DNA of 64,000 bases from contig NZ_SSBQ01000002.1 in the NCBI RefSeq assembly GCF_004795255.1, positions 477,001 through 541,000 on the forward strand, given 5' to 3'. Each line of letters starts with the position of its first letter. Position 1 is the stretch's first letter. The position numbers were made by a program, and so were the translations under genes. Shown piece by piece: positions 25,583 to 34,665 of the stretch. The notes under the pieces were generated by a model. That model saw only the letters and a program-made list of their open reading frames with translations. It was not told where the DNA came from and made no database searches. This stretch comes from Streptomyces sp. RKND-216. Lineage in GTDB: Bacteria > Actinomycetota > Actinomycetes > Streptomycetales > Streptomycetaceae.

Positions 25583-26408
25583 ACTGCTTCTCCACTGCTG
25601 ACGAGACGACGGTGGTGACCGCTTTGAAGCAGCGGATGCCCTCGTACATGGTCGGCGCGGTGTAGGCGACGCGCCGTTCGCCGGTCTGCTCGACACCGGG
25701 CACGACGGTCGCGGCACCGGCCAGGTGTTCGGCGTCGAACTCGAGCGCCACCTCGTGCGGCCCGGCGGTGACCGGCTCGTGGCGCACGGCCAGCTCCGCG
25801 GCCTCGCGCGCCGCCGCGTGGATGTCCCGGGCGGTGCGGGCAGGCGTGCGGCAGACGGCGGCGTAGCGGGAGACGTAGTCCTTCACGGCGACCGTACGGG
25901 CCTGCGGCGCGTAGCCCTTGGCGTCCTCGCAGGTGCGGTCGTCTCCGGTGACCAGGACGACGGGCACGCCGTACTCGGCGACGACCAGGGCGTTCAGCAG
26001 GCCCTCGCTCGCGCGGGTGCCGTCGACCCACACGCCGGTGAGCGAGTTGGCGAGGTAGGTGTGGGCGAGGACGCCCTCGGCGCCGGCGCCGGTGTGGTAG
26101 CCGACGAAGGCGATGCCGTCGACGTCGCCGTGCTGCACACCCTCGACCATGCTGAGGGACTTGTGGCGCCCGGTGAGCATCTGGGCCCGGTCGTCGAGTC
26201 GTTCCAGCAGCAGGTTGCGCATGGTCCAGTGGGCCTCGTTGATGAGGACCTCGTCAGCGCCCCCTTCGAGGAATCCGGTGACCGCGGCGTTCACGTCGGA
26301 GGTGAACATCGGTCGGCAGCGCTCCCACTGGGGGGTGCCCGGAAGCACGTCCGCGGGCCAGGTGACGCCGGTCGCGCCTTCCATGTCCGCGCTGATCAAG
26401 ATCTTCAT
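25575..26408 (-). CDS. M55-family D-aminopeptidase (DppA-like)
   Basis: The 277-residue protein starts 'MKILISADMEGATGVT', giving the zinc ligands Asp8 and Glu10 of DppA. 'INEAHWTMRN' and 'FVGYHTGAG' supply the histidines, and 'NSLTGVWVDG' follows. Bacillus DppA releases D-Ala from D-Ala-D-Ala-type peptides and forms a self-compartmentalising decamer. With M20 and S9 peptidases in the same operon this suggests recycling of peptides, possibly from peptidoglycan. A DasR-like operator lies 53 nt upstream. Confidence 0.92.
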   Translation of the reverse strand: MKILISADMEGATGVTWPADVLPGTPQWERCRPMFTSDVNAAVTGFLEGGADEVLINEAHWTMRNLLLERLDDRAQMLTGRHKSLSMVEGVQHGDVDGIAFVGYHTGAGAEGVLAHTYLANSLTGVWVDGTRASEGLLNALVVAEYGVPVVLVTGDDRTCEDAKGYAPQARTVAVKDYVSRYAAVCRTPARTARDIHAAAREAAELAVRHEPVTAGPHEVALEFDAEHLAGAATVVPGVEQTGERRVAYTAPTMYEGIRCFKAVTTVVSSAVEKQYG

Positions 26409-26460
26409 GAAGCGTCACGTTACGCCGTCGCGAACGGCGGAGAAAGCCCTGTGGACAGCC

Positions 26461-26476
26461 AGTGGTCTATACCACT
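26461..26476. promoter_or_regulatory. DasR-like (dre) operator
   Basis: AGTGGTCTATACCACT matches the recalled Streptomyces DasR consensus ACTGGTCTAGACCACT at 14 of 16 positions and is an inverted repeat (AGTGGT/ACCACT). It lies 53 nt before the M55 gene and about 140 nt before the divergent copper ATPase gene. On the minus strand it contains TATAGA, a possible -10 for the peptidase operon. Confidence 0.55.
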
Positions 26477-26506
26477 CGACCGGGCTCCGCGACGCCGGGA
26501 CCACGC

Positions 26507-26535
26507 TTGCCCCTCTTACCCCGTGGGGGTATAAA
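26507..26535 (+). promoter_or_regulatory. copper ATPase promoter with CsoR-type site
   Basis: TTGCCC (26507-26512), 17 nt, TATAAA (26530-26535) is a good housekeeping promoter. The palindrome TACCCCGTGGGGGTA (26517-26531) fills the spacer and matches the TACCCC/GGGGTA pattern of CsoR operators, so repression relieved by Cu(I) is expected. Confidence 0.7.
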
Positions 26536-26547
26536 GGAGAACGTGAG

Positions 26548-26566
26548 ATACCCCCTATGGGTATAG
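26548..26566. promoter_or_regulatory. second CsoR-type operator
   Basis: ATACCCCCTATGGGTATAG is a second G/C-tract palindrome of the same type, centred about 33 bp (three helical turns) downstream of the first site. Confidence 0.65.
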
Positions 26567-26617
26567 ACTCCGGGAGGGCCGGCCGCCCCCGATACGATGC
26601 GCCCGAGGAGCACGCAG

Positions 26618-28876
26618 ATGACCACCACGACGCCCACGCCGCGCACCGCCGAGGTCGAACTCGCCATCGGCGGGATGACCTGCGCCGCGTGCGCCGCGCG
26701 TGTCGAGAAGAAGCTCAACCGCATGGACGGCGTGCAGGCGAGCGTGAACTACGCCACCGAGAAGGCGCGGGTCAGCTACACCGAGGACCTGGCCGTGGCC
26801 GACCTGATCGCCACCGTCGAGGCCACCGGCTACACCGCCGCTCCGCCTCCGCCGCGCTCCCCGTCCGCCCCGGAGCCGGGCGCACCGGTGGAGGCGGAGC
26901 CCGACGAGCTGCGTCCGCTGCGCCTGCGGCTGCTCACCGCCGTGATCCTCGCGGTGCCCGTCGTCGCGATGGCGATGGTGCCGGCCCTCCAGTTCACCTC
27001 CTGGCAGTGGCTTTCACTCACCCTTGCCGCGCCCGTGGTCGTCTACGCCGGATGGCCCTTCCACCGCGCCGCCTGGACGAACCTGCGGCACGGCGCGGCC
27101 ACCATGGACACGCTGGTCTCGGTCGGTACGGGCGCGGCCTTCCTCTGGTCGGTGTGGGCACTGTTCCTGGGGACCGCCGGCATGCCGGGCATGACGCACC
27201 CCTTCGAGTTCACCGTCTCCCGCACGGACGGCGCCGGCACCATCTACCTCGAGGCCGCGGCGGGCGTCACCGCCTTCCTCCTCGCGGGCCGCTACTTCGA
27301 GGCCCGTGCCAAGCGACGGGCCGGAGCGGCGTTGCGCGCACTGATGGAGCTGGGCGCGCAGGAGGTCACCGTCCTGCGGGACGGCCGTGAACAGCGCGTG
27401 CCCGTCGCCGAACTGGCCGTCGGCGACCGTTTCACGGTGCGCCCCGGCGAGAAGATCGCCACCGACGGCACGGTGGTCGAGGGCTCCTCGGCCGTCGACG
27501 CCTCCCTGCTCACCGGCGAGTCGGTGCCGGTGGAGGTCGCCGCGGGCGACCCGGTGACCGGTGCGACCCTCAACGCGGGCGGGCGGCTGGTGGTCGAGGC
27601 CACCCGCGTCGGCTCCGAGACACAGCTCGCACGCATGGCGAAGCTGGTGGAGGACGCCCAGAACGGCAAGGCGGCCGCGCAGCGGCTCGCCGACCGCATC
27701 TCCGCCGTGTTCGTGCCCGCGGTGATCCTTCTCGCCCTCGCGACACTGGGCGTCTGGCTGGCCGTCGGCGGGTCGGTGACGGCGGCGTTCACCGCCGGGG
27801 TGGCGGTCCTCATCATCGCCTGCCCCTGCGCGCTGGGGCTGGCGACCCCGACCGCGCTGATGGTCGGCACCGGGCGCGGCGCACAACTCGGCATCCTCAT
27901 CAAGGGGCCCGAGGTGCTGGAGAACACCCGCCGCGCGGACACGGTCGTGCTCGACAAGACCGGCACCGTGACCACCGGCCGGATGACGCTGCTGGCCGTG
28001 CGGACGGCCGGGGGCGAGGACGAGGAGGAGGTGCTGCGGCTGGCCGGCGCGCTGGAGCACGCCTCCGAACACCCCGTCGCCCGCGCCGTCGCGGCCGGCG
28101 CGGCCGCCCGGGTGGGCGACCTCCCGTCGCCTGTGGAGTTCGCCAGCATCCCCGGGCTCGGCGTGCGGGGCGTCGTGGACGGCCGTGCCGTGCTCGTCGG
28201 CCGCGCGCGGCTGCTCCGCGACCGGTCGGTGGCGCTGCCGGCCGAACTCGCCGCCGCCCGGGACGACGCCGAGAGGGCGGGCCGTACGGTCGTGGCGGTC
28301 GCCTGGGACGGCCGGGCGCGCGCGCTGCTCGAGGTGGCGGACGCGGTCCGGGACACCAGCGCCGAGGCCGTCCGCAGGCTCCGCGCCCTGGGGCTGACCC
28401 CGGTACTCCTCACTGGTGACAACGCGGCGGTCGCCGCGGCGGTCGCGGCCGAAGTGGGCATCGACGAGGTCGTTTCGGAGGTCCTGCCCGAGGACAAGGT
28501 CGACGTCGTCGAGCGGCTTCAGGCCGAGGGGCGTTCGGTGGCGATGGTCGGCGACGGGGTGAACGACGCGGCAGCGCTCGCGCAGGCCGACCTGGGGCTG
28601 GCCATGGGCACGGGGACGGACGCGGCCATGGAGGCGGGCGACCTCACCCTGGTACGCGGCGACCTCAGGGTGGCGGCGGACGCGATCCGCCTGTCCCGCC
28701 GCACCCTGGCGACCATCAAGGGCAACCTCTTCTGGGCGTTCGCCTACAACGTCGCCGCGCTTCCGCTGGCCGCGGCGGGCATGCTCAGCCCGATGATCGC
28801 CGGTGCGGCGATGGCCTTCTCGTCGGTCTTCGTCGTCGGCAACAGCCTGCGCCTGCGCCGCTTCCGGGCCGGCTGA
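26618..28876 (+). CDS. copA: copper-translocating P1B-type ATPase
   Basis: The 752-residue protein begins with a heavy-metal domain ('GMTCAAC', 19-25). It has the transmembrane 'CPC' (402-404) that marks Cu(I) pumps, the phosphorylated 'DKTGT' (446-450), a 'TGE' actuator loop, an 'HP' in 'ASEHPVARA', and '[12 protein letters not shown]'. It exports Cu(I) from the cytosol. ATG 26618 follows GAGGAGC. No separate CopZ or CsoR gene is next to it, although two CsoR-type palindromes precede it. It ends 6 nt from the convergent exporter gene. Confidence 0.95.
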   Translation: MTTTTPTPRTAEVELAIGGMTCAACAARVEKKLNRMDGVQASVNYATEKARVSYTEDLAVADLIATVEATGYTAAPPPPRSPSAPEPGAPVEAEPDELRPLRLRLLTAVILAVPVVAMAMVPALQFTSWQWLSLTLAAPVVVYAGWPFHRAAWTNLRHGAATMDTLVSVGTGAAFLWSVWALFLGTAGMPGMTHPFEFTVSRTDGAGTIYLEAAAGVTAFLLAGRYFEARAKRRAGAALRALMELGAQEVTVLRDGREQRVPVAELAVGDRFTVRPGEKIATDGTVVEGSSAVDASLLTGESVPVEVAAGDPVTGATLNAGGRLVVEATRVGSETQLARMAKLVEDAQNGKAAAQRLADRISAVFVPAVILLALATLGVWLAVGGSVTAAFTAGVAVLIIACPCALGLATPTALMVGTGRGAQLGILIKGPEVLENTRRADTVVLDKTGTVTTGRMTLLAVRTAGGEDEEEVLRLAGALEHASEHPVARAVAAGAAARVGDLPSPVEFASIPGLGVRGVVDGRAVLVGRARLLRDRSVALPAELAAARDDAERAGRTVVAVAWDGRARALLEVADAVRDTSAEAVRRLRALGLTPVLLTGDNAAVAAAVAAEVGIDEVVSEVLPEDKVDVVERLQAEGRSVAMVGDGVNDAAALAQADLGLAMGTGTDAAMEAGDLTLVRGDLRVAADAIRLSRRTLATIKGNLFWAFAYNVAALPLAAAGMLSPMIAGAAMAFSSVFVVGNSLRLRRFRAG

Positions 28877-28886
28877 CGGGCGTCAG
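28873..28886. terminator. small hairpin spanning both stop codons of convergent genes
   Basis: CTGACG (28873-28878) and CGTCAG (28881-28886) form a 6-bp stem over 2 nt. It contains the TGA of the ATPase gene and the TGA of the opposing MFS gene. Too short to be a confident terminator. Confidence 0.3.
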
Positions 28887-31432
28887 TCGCCGTGGCAGAG
28901 CTGGAGGTCGCGGTCGGTGCGGGTGCCGGGGGCGACCCGCAGGACGGTGGCGACGGGCGGGTAGCCGGCGGCGACCACCGTGTACTCGCCCGACGCGAGG
29001 TCGACGAACCGGAAGACGCCGTCCGGGCCGGTGACCGCGGTGTCGACGACGTTTCCGGCCGCGTCCATCAGGGTCACCCGGGCGTCCTCCACGGCACGGC
29101 CGCCTCCGGCGCGCACCGTCCCGCGCAGCACGGCGCCGCCGGCCAGCTCCACGTCCTGACAGGTCTCGCGGGACGCCTGGACCGTCAGCGGCAGCGCGAC
29201 CGGGCGGTACGCGGGTGAGCTCACCGCGAGGGTGTACTCGCCCGCCACGAGGTCGGGGATCGCGTACCGGCCCTCGCGGTCGCTGCGGCAGGCCGCGACG
29301 ACCTCGCCGCGCGCGTCGGTGAGGGTGACCGCGGCGTCCCGCACCGGGGTGCCGTCGGCCGTGAGCACCGTGCCGACGAGCCGCCCGGCACCGCCGAGGA
29401 CCAGGTCGAGTTCCACGGCCCGTTCGCCAACCGCGACGCTGACGGCCTGCGGCTGATGCCCGCCGGCGGCGGCGATCAGCACGTACGCCCCCGCGCCGGG
29501 CGTGCTGAGCGCGTAGCGGCCGTCCTCGCCGGTGGCGCCGCGCCCGATCTGCCGCCCGGTGGTGTCGATGAGGGTGAGTGCGGCGCGCGGCACGGTGCTG
29601 CCGTCGGGGTGACGCACGCTGCCGCACACCGGTACCCCCGCGGGGTGCAAAAGCGGGTCGGCGATATTCGCGGCGCGGGCGGGCGCCTCGGCGGCGGTGC
29701 GGGCTTCGGGGACGGAGAGCTCGGGGGTCACCAGGGGTTTCTCCTTGAGGAGCAGGGCGAACAGGAAGCCGAGGACCAGCACCGGCACGAGGTAGAGGAA
29801 GATCCGCGGCATGGCGTCGGCGTACGCCAGCACGTAGCCGTCGCGGAGCGCGGCGGGCAGCGCGTGCACGGCGTCGGGGGTGATCGCCTCGGGCGGCGGC
29901 AGCCGCACGCCGGGGGGCGGTTCGGGAACCTCGCGGGCCAGCGCGTCGGCGAGCCGGTGGGTGAACAGGGTGCCGAACACGGCGGCGCCGACGCTGCCGC
30001 CGATCTGCCGGAAGTAGTTCCCGGCGCTGGTGGCGGTGCCGAGGTCGGCGGGCCGCACGGAGTTCTGCACGGCGACGATCAGCACCGGCAGCACCATGCC
30101 GATGCCCGCGCCGAGCACGGCCATCCAGACGCTGTACGTCGCCCGGGCGGTGCCGGCGTCCAGGAGGGAGAGCAGCCACATGCCGACGGCGGAGACCAGG
30201 CAGCCGAGCACCGGGTACGCCTTGTACCGGCCGGTGCGGGAGACGAGTTGGCCGCAGACGACGGAGGCGCAGACGATGCCGCCCATCATCGGCAGCATCA
30301 GGAGACCGGACTCGGTCGCGGTCGCCCCATCGACCATCTGGAGGAAGCTCGGCAGGTAGCTCGCGGCGCCGAAGAGGGCGACGCCGACGACGGCCCCGAC
30401 CAGACCGGTGATGTTGAAGACGGAGTCGCGGAAGAGGTGCAGCGGCATCAGCGGCTCACCGGCGAACCGTTCGACCACCAGGAAGAGCACGGCCGAGGCG
30501 GCCGACCCGGCGCCGAGGGCGAGCACGACCGGGTCGTCCCAGTCGTACGTGGTGCCGCCCCAGGTCGTGAGGAGCACCAGGCATGTGGAGAAGGCGGTGA
30601 GCAGCAGCGCCCCGAGCACGTCGAGCCGACGGCGGCGGCGCGGCGGTGGGGGCAGGCGCAGGACGAACGCGGTGACCAGCAGGGTCAGTAGGCCGAACGG
30701 GACGTTGATCCAGAAGCACCAGCGCCAGGACAGCTCGTCGGTGAACCAGCCGCCGAGCAGCGGCCCCGCGACCGAGGCGAGACCGAACGAGGCGCCGATC
30801 AACCCCATGTACCGGCCGCGTTCGCGGGCCGGGACGAGGTCGGCGATGATCGCCTGAACGCCGATCATCAGCCCGCCCGCACCGAGGCCCTGGAGAGCGC
30901 GGAAGGCGATGAGTTCGTCCATCGAGCGGGACCAGCCGGCGAGTGCCGAGCCGACGACGAAGACGACGATGGCGAAGAGGAAGACGCTCTTGCGGCCGTA
31001 GAGGTCGCCGAGTTTGCCGTAGACGGGGAGCCCGATGGTGGCGGCGAGCAGGTAGGAGGTCACGGCCCAGGCCATGCGGTCCAGGCCGTGCAGGTCGCCG
31101 ACGATCTCGGGGAGCGCCGTGGCGACGATGGTCTGCTCCAGCGCCGCGAGCAGCAGGGCCGCCATCAGGCCGGTGAACACCAGGCGGACGCGCGCGGGGC
31201 CGAGCGGCGCCTGCCCCGTGCCGGATGCCCCGGAACCGGGTGCTCCGGGAGGAGGCGACGCCTCGTCGGCGGGCGTTGCGGGCGGCTCCGTGACCGCGGC
31301 GGTCGCGGCGGTCGCCGTGGTGGTGGCTGCGGCGGGAGCGGCTTCGGCGGCGAACGACGGGATCTCGACGGTGACTTCGACCCCGGCGGGCGCGCCGCCC
31401 CGACGGACGCCGCCCAGCGTCGACCCGCTCAT
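28883..31432 (-). CDS. DHA2-type MFS exporter with C-terminal carboxypeptidase-regulatory-like domains
   Basis: The protein has 849 residues from ATG 31432. After an Ala/Thr/Pro-rich N-terminal tail (about 1-85) come 14 membrane segments of the EmrB/QacA group, with 'ALEQTIVATALPEIVGDL' (motif D1) and 'GKLGDLYGRKSVF' (motif A). The last 240 or so residues hold three beta-sandwich repeats: 'GSVRHPDGSTVPRAALTLID', 'GTVLTADGTPVRDAAVTLTD' and 'GTVRAGGGRAVEDARVTLMD', each ending near 'G.Y.L' or 'GEYT'. These look like carboxypeptidase-regulatory (transthyretin-like) domains. It probably exports a drug-like compound; the function of the tail is unknown. Confidence 0.9.
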   Translation of the reverse strand: MSGSTLGGVRRGGAPAGVEVTVEIPSFAAEAAPAAATTTATAATAAVTEPPATPADEASPPPGAPGSGASGTGQAPLGPARVRLVFTGLMAALLLAALEQTIVATALPEIVGDLHGLDRMAWAVTSYLLAATIGLPVYGKLGDLYGRKSVFLFAIVVFVVGSALAGWSRSMDELIAFRALQGLGAGGLMIGVQAIIADLVPARERGRYMGLIGASFGLASVAGPLLGGWFTDELSWRWCFWINVPFGLLTLLVTAFVLRLPPPPRRRRRLDVLGALLLTAFSTCLVLLTTWGGTTYDWDDPVVLALGAGSAASAVLFLVVERFAGEPLMPLHLFRDSVFNITGLVGAVVGVALFGAASYLPSFLQMVDGATATESGLLMLPMMGGIVCASVVCGQLVSRTGRYKAYPVLGCLVSAVGMWLLSLLDAGTARATYSVWMAVLGAGIGMVLPVLIVAVQNSVRPADLGTATSAGNYFRQIGGSVGAAVFGTLFTHRLADALAREVPEPPPGVRLPPPEAITPDAVHALPAALRDGYVLAYADAMPRIFLYLVPVLVLGFLFALLLKEKPLVTPELSVPEARTAAEAPARAANIADPLLHPAGVPVCGSVRHPDGSTVPRAALTLIDTTGRQIGRGATGEDGRYALSTPGAGAYVLIAAAGGHQPQAVSVAVGERAVELDLVLGGAGRLVGTVLTADGTPVRDAAVTLTDARGEVVAACRSDREGRYAIPDLVAGEYTLAVSSPAYRPVALPLTVQASRETCQDVELAGGAVLRGTVRAGGGRAVEDARVTLMDAAGNVVDTAVTGPDGVFRFVDLASGEYTVVAAGYPPVATVLRVAPGTRTDRDLQLCHGD

Positions 31433-31640
31433 CCCGTCCGCCTCTCGCCCGCTGCGCCGCCCGCGTTCCGGCCGTTGGCACGGCCCGGACGCCTCACGGG
31501 GAGCATTCTGTGCATTCGGCGACAAGGGTGGGCAAGTCGGCGCCACGCGCACGCGGCGAATCACCGGGGCCGCTCAACTCCGTTGCCCGGGGCATTCGTC
31601 GGCGCCCCATCAGGAGGTTCGACCCCCGGGACGCCATGCC

Positions 31641-31673
31641 CGAGGCCCGCCGGGCACATCCCGGCGGGCCTCG
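31641..31673. terminator. hairpin terminator downstream of the SRPBCC gene
   Basis: The 14-nt arms CGAGGCCCGCCGGG (31641-31654) and CCCGGCGGGCCTCG (31660-31673) pair perfectly around CACAT. The hairpin lies 34 nt beyond the stop of the minus-strand SRPBCC gene and upstream of the MFS gene. Confidence 0.75.
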
Positions 31674-31707
31674 AAGTCCACTCTTTCCGGTGAGAGTGCG
31701 ACGGCGG

Positions 31708-32154
31708 CTACTTCTCCGTCGCGGCGGCGAGGTTGGCGAGCATCGCGTCGTAGATCCGGCCGAGGCCCTTGGGGGCGAAGATCTTCTCGAAGAAGCCACC
31801 GATGCCGCCCGCGCCGTTCCACACGGTGCGCACCACGACGACGGCGGTGCCCTCACGGCCGCCGGGGGTGACCTTCCAGGTGGTGACCATGGAGGAGTTG
31901 CGGTCCGTCTCGACCAGCTCGTCGTCCTCCGGCTCGGTCACATCCAGCAGGCAGTCGCGGACCCGCTTGCTGGTCGCCTGGAGCTTCCAGTGGACCAGCG
32001 TGCCCTCGCCGTCCCCGCCCTCCCGGACCTCGTACTCGCTGAAGTGCTCGGACAGCAGCTTCTGCCGGGTGCCGCTGTAGTCGGCGAGCGCGTCGAACAC
32101 GTCGTCCGGCTTCGCAGCGATCTCTCGCTGCGTCACGGCCTCGACCTGCGCCAT
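31708..32154 (-). CDS. SRPBCC (START-like) family protein
   Basis: The 148-residue protein has the helix-grip pattern: 'EAVTQREIAAKPDDVFDALA' at the start, a beta-rich middle ('GTLVHWKLQATSKRVRDCLL', 'SMVTTWKVTPGGREGTAVVV') and a long C-terminal helix 'KGLGRIYDAMLANLAAATEK'. Such proteins bind hydrophobic ligands or act as polyketide-cyclase-like or AHSA1-like proteins. ATG 32154 has AGGAGG upstream. It is divergent from the radical SAM gene (189 nt). Confidence 0.88.
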   Translation of the reverse strand: MAQVEAVTQREIAAKPDDVFDALADYSGTRQKLLSEHFSEYEVREGGDGEGTLVHWKLQATSKRVRDCLLDVTEPEDDELVETDRNSSMVTTWKVTPGGREGTAVVVVRTVWNGAGGIGGFFEKIFAPKGLGRIYDAMLANLAAATEK

Positions 32155-32278
32155 GGGTCCTCCTGTGGTGTGCACTTCGGTCGCTTCGAGGAGCCTTCCG
32201 CGGGCGCCGCGGCGGTCTCCACGGCAAGCCAACCACCCTCGCGCCGGGGGCCCAAATCCAGGTTGACAGAACGGAAGG

Positions 32279-32290
32279 GAACAGGTGTTC
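32279..32290. promoter_or_regulatory. LexA-type SOS box
   Basis: GAACAGGTGTTC matches the core GAAC-N4-GTTC of the actinobacterial SOS box. It overlaps the promoter region of the radical SAM gene: TTGACA is at 32263-32268, and TATTCT (32291-32296) or TGTTCT (32286-32291) is a possible -10. Confidence 0.55.
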
Positions 32291-32343
32291 TATTCTCAGG
32301 GAATGCGAGCTCCCGGCAGGGCGGCGCGACGGAGGAGGACTTC

Positions 32344-33369
32344 ATGCGGTGGGAGAGCCTGAACGGGGACGGTCCGGCCGGCCTCTTCGGTACCGACGTC
32401 GTGACCAGGACGTTCGACACGCCCGAGTTCCGGGGGGTGACGTTCCACGAGGTGCGGGCGCGCTCGATCGTCAACCGGGTGCCCGGGGCGTCCCGGATGC
32501 CGTTCGAATGGACGGTGAACCCCTACCGCGGCTGCACGCACGCGTGCGTGTACTGCTTCGCCCGCAAGACGCACAGCTACCTCGACCTGGACACCGGGAC
32601 CGGCTTCGACACCCAGATCGTCGTCAAGGTCAACGCCCCGGAGCTGCTGCGCCGCGAGCTGGGCGGACGCCGCTGGCGCGGCGAGCACATCGCGATGGGC
32701 ACGAACGTCGACTGCTACCAGCGCGCCGAGGGCCGCTACCGGCTGATGCCGGGCATCCTCACCGCCCTGCGCGACTACGCGAACCCGTTCTCGATCCTCA
32801 CCAAGGGCACGCTGATCCTGCGCGACCTGGAGCTCCTGCGGTCCGCCGCGGCCGTCTCCGACGTCGGCGTCTCGGTCTCCGTCGGCTTCACCGACGAGGA
32901 GCTGTGGCGCACCGTCGAACCCGGCACGCCCGCGCCCCAGCGCCGACTGGACGTGGTGCGCGCCCTGAGCGAGCACGGCATCCCCTGCGGCGTGCTGATG
33001 GCGCCGGTGATCCCGTTCCTGGGCGACTCCCCGGCACAGCTGCGCACCACCGTGCGGGCGATCGCCGCAGCCGGCGCCACGTCCGTCACGCCCCTCACGC
33101 TGCACCTGCGGCCGGGCGCCCGCGAGTGGTTCCTGCAGTGGCTGCAAGCCCACCACCCGCAGCTGGTGCGGCACTACGAGGCGCTGTACGCGGCGGGCGC
33201 CTACGCGCCGAAGTGGTACCAGCGCCGGATCACCGGACAGGTGCACGAACTGGCCGCGGAGTACGGGATGGGCCCCTCCTCCCCCGGCGTGCACCGGCTG
33301 CCGCCGGAGCACGCCGAGGAGGACCCGCCGGCGCCGGGCCCGGAGGCCACCCAGCTCACGCTGCTGTGA
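32344..33369 (+). CDS. radical SAM protein, Rv2578c-like (SplB-related)
   Basis: The 341-residue protein has the CxxxCxxC iron-sulfur motif at Cys64, Cys68 and Cys71 ('YRGCTHACVYCFA'), followed by 'HSYLDLDTGTGFDTQIVVKV'. The C-terminus lacks an obvious second cluster. It fits the Rv2578c-like actinobacterial group, distantly related to spore photoproduct lyase SplB. Its reaction is unknown. ATG 32344 follows GAGGAGG. The LexA-like box in its promoter hints at a DNA-damage role. Confidence 0.88.
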   Translation: MRWESLNGDGPAGLFGTDVVTRTFDTPEFRGVTFHEVRARSIVNRVPGASRMPFEWTVNPYRGCTHACVYCFARKTHSYLDLDTGTGFDTQIVVKVNAPELLRRELGGRRWRGEHIAMGTNVDCYQRAEGRYRLMPGILTALRDYANPFSILTKGTLILRDLELLRSAAAVSDVGVSVSVGFTDEELWRTVEPGTPAPQRRLDVVRALSEHGIPCGVLMAPVIPFLGDSPAQLRTTVRAIAAAGATSVTPLTLHLRPGAREWFLQWLQAHHPQLVRHYEALYAAGAYAPKWYQRRITGQVHELAAEYGMGPSSPGVHRLPPEHAEEDPPAPGPEATQLTLL

Positions 33370-33433
33370 CCACCGGGCAGGAGGGGGTGTGCGCCGGCGG
33401 GCGTTTCTCGCGGCAGGTTCTGCCCGGGAGGCG

Positions 33434-34621
33434 CTACCCGGACGCCTCCGCGGCGTCGCGGACCTCGGTGAAGGCGCGGACGGCGCGCCGCACGTCCTCG
33501 GTGGAGTGCGCGGCGGAGAGCTGGACCCGGATGCGTGCCTTGCCCTGCGGCACCACCGGGTAGGAGAACGCGATCACGTAGATCCCCTTCTCCAGCAGCG
33601 CGGCGGCCATCTCGGCGGCGAGCGCGGCGTCGCCGACCATCACCGGGGTGATGGGGTGGTCGCCCGGCAGGATGTCGAAACCGGCCGCGGTCATCTCGGA
33701 GCGGAACAGCGCGGTGTTCTCCCGCAGCGTGCGACGGCGGTCACCCGAGGTCTCGAGCAGGTCCAGGATGCGCAGCGAGGCCCCGACAATGGACGGCGCG
33801 AGGGAGTTGGAGAACAGGTACGGACGGGAACGCTGCCGGAGCAGCTCCACGATCTCGGCGCGCGCGGCGACGTAGCCGCCGCTGGCGCCGCCGAGTGCCT
33901 TGCCGAGCGTTCCGGTGACGATGTCGACCCGGTCGGCGACACCGAAGAGCTCGGGCGTGCCGCGGCCGCCGTCGCCCATGAAGCCCACTGCGTGCGAGTC
34001 GTCGACCATGACCAGGGCGTCGTAGCGCTCGGCGAGGTCGCAGATCTCGTCCAGCGGCGCGACATATCCGTCCATGGAGAACACGCCGTCGGTGACGATG
34101 AGGCGGTGCCGGGCGTTCGCCGACTCCTTCAGGCAGCGCTCCAGGTCCGCCATGTCCCGGTTCCGGTACCGGTGGCGGACGGCCTTGGACAGCCGGATGC
34201 CGTCGATGATGCTCGCGTGGTTGAGCTCGTCGGAGATGACCGCGTCCTCGGCGGTCAGCAGGGTCTCGAACACGCCGCCGTTGGCGTCGAAGCAGGAGCT
34301 GTAGAGGATGGTGTCCTCGGTCCCCAGGAACTGCGAGATGCGGCGCTCGAGCACCGTGTGCGGCTCCTGTGTGCCGCAGATGAACCGGACGGACGCCATG
34401 CCGAAGCCCCAGTCGTCCAGCGCCTGCTTGGCGGCGGCGATGACGTCCGGATGGTCGGCGAGGTCGAGGTAGTTGTTGGAGCAGAAGTTGACGACCTGCG
34501 CGTCGCCGACGCGGATGCCGGACGACTGCGGGCTCGCGATCACCCGCTCCGACTTGTACAGGCCCGCTTCGCGGATCTCGTCGAGCGTCCTGCGCAGGTC
34601 GTCACGCATGGTTCCGAACAC
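33434..34621 (-). CDS. kbl: glycine C-acetyltransferase (2-amino-3-ketobutyrate CoA ligase)
   Basis: The 395-residue PLP enzyme has '[20 protein letters not shown]', '[16 protein letters not shown]', '[12 protein letters not shown]' and the PLP lysine in '[10 protein letters not shown]'. It converts 2-amino-3-oxobutyrate plus CoA to glycine and acetyl-CoA, the second step of threonine breakdown. GTG 34621 is preferred to ATG 34609 because AGGAGG lies 8 nt before the GTG, and known actinobacterial Kbl proteins start at the matching position. It follows tdh by 44 nt on the same strand. Confidence 0.95.
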   Translation of the reverse strand: MFGTMRDDLRRTLDEIREAGLYKSERVIASPQSSGIRVGDAQVVNFCSNNYLDLADHPDVIAAAKQALDDWGFGMASVRFICGTQEPHTVLERRISQFLGTEDTILYSSCFDANGGVFETLLTAEDAVISDELNHASIIDGIRLSKAVRHRYRNRDMADLERCLKESANARHRLIVTDGVFSMDGYVAPLDEICDLAERYDALVMVDDSHAVGFMGDGGRGTPELFGVADRVDIVTGTLGKALGGASGGYVAARAEIVELLRQRSRPYLFSNSLAPSIVGASLRILDLLETSGDRRRTLRENTALFRSEMTAAGFDILPGDHPITPVMVGDAALAAEMAAALLEKGIYVIAFSYPVVPQGKARIRVQLSAAHSTEDVRRAVRAFTEVRDAAEASG

Positions 34622-34665
34622 TTCGGTGTCCTCCTGGGGTTCGTGGCGGATCGGCGGCCGGGGGG

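Noticed and set aside
33373..33428. CCGGGCAG/CTGCCCGG repeat as terminator between the radical SAM and kbl genes
   Set aside because: The arms are 8 bp with about 38 nt between them, which is likely by chance in this composition.
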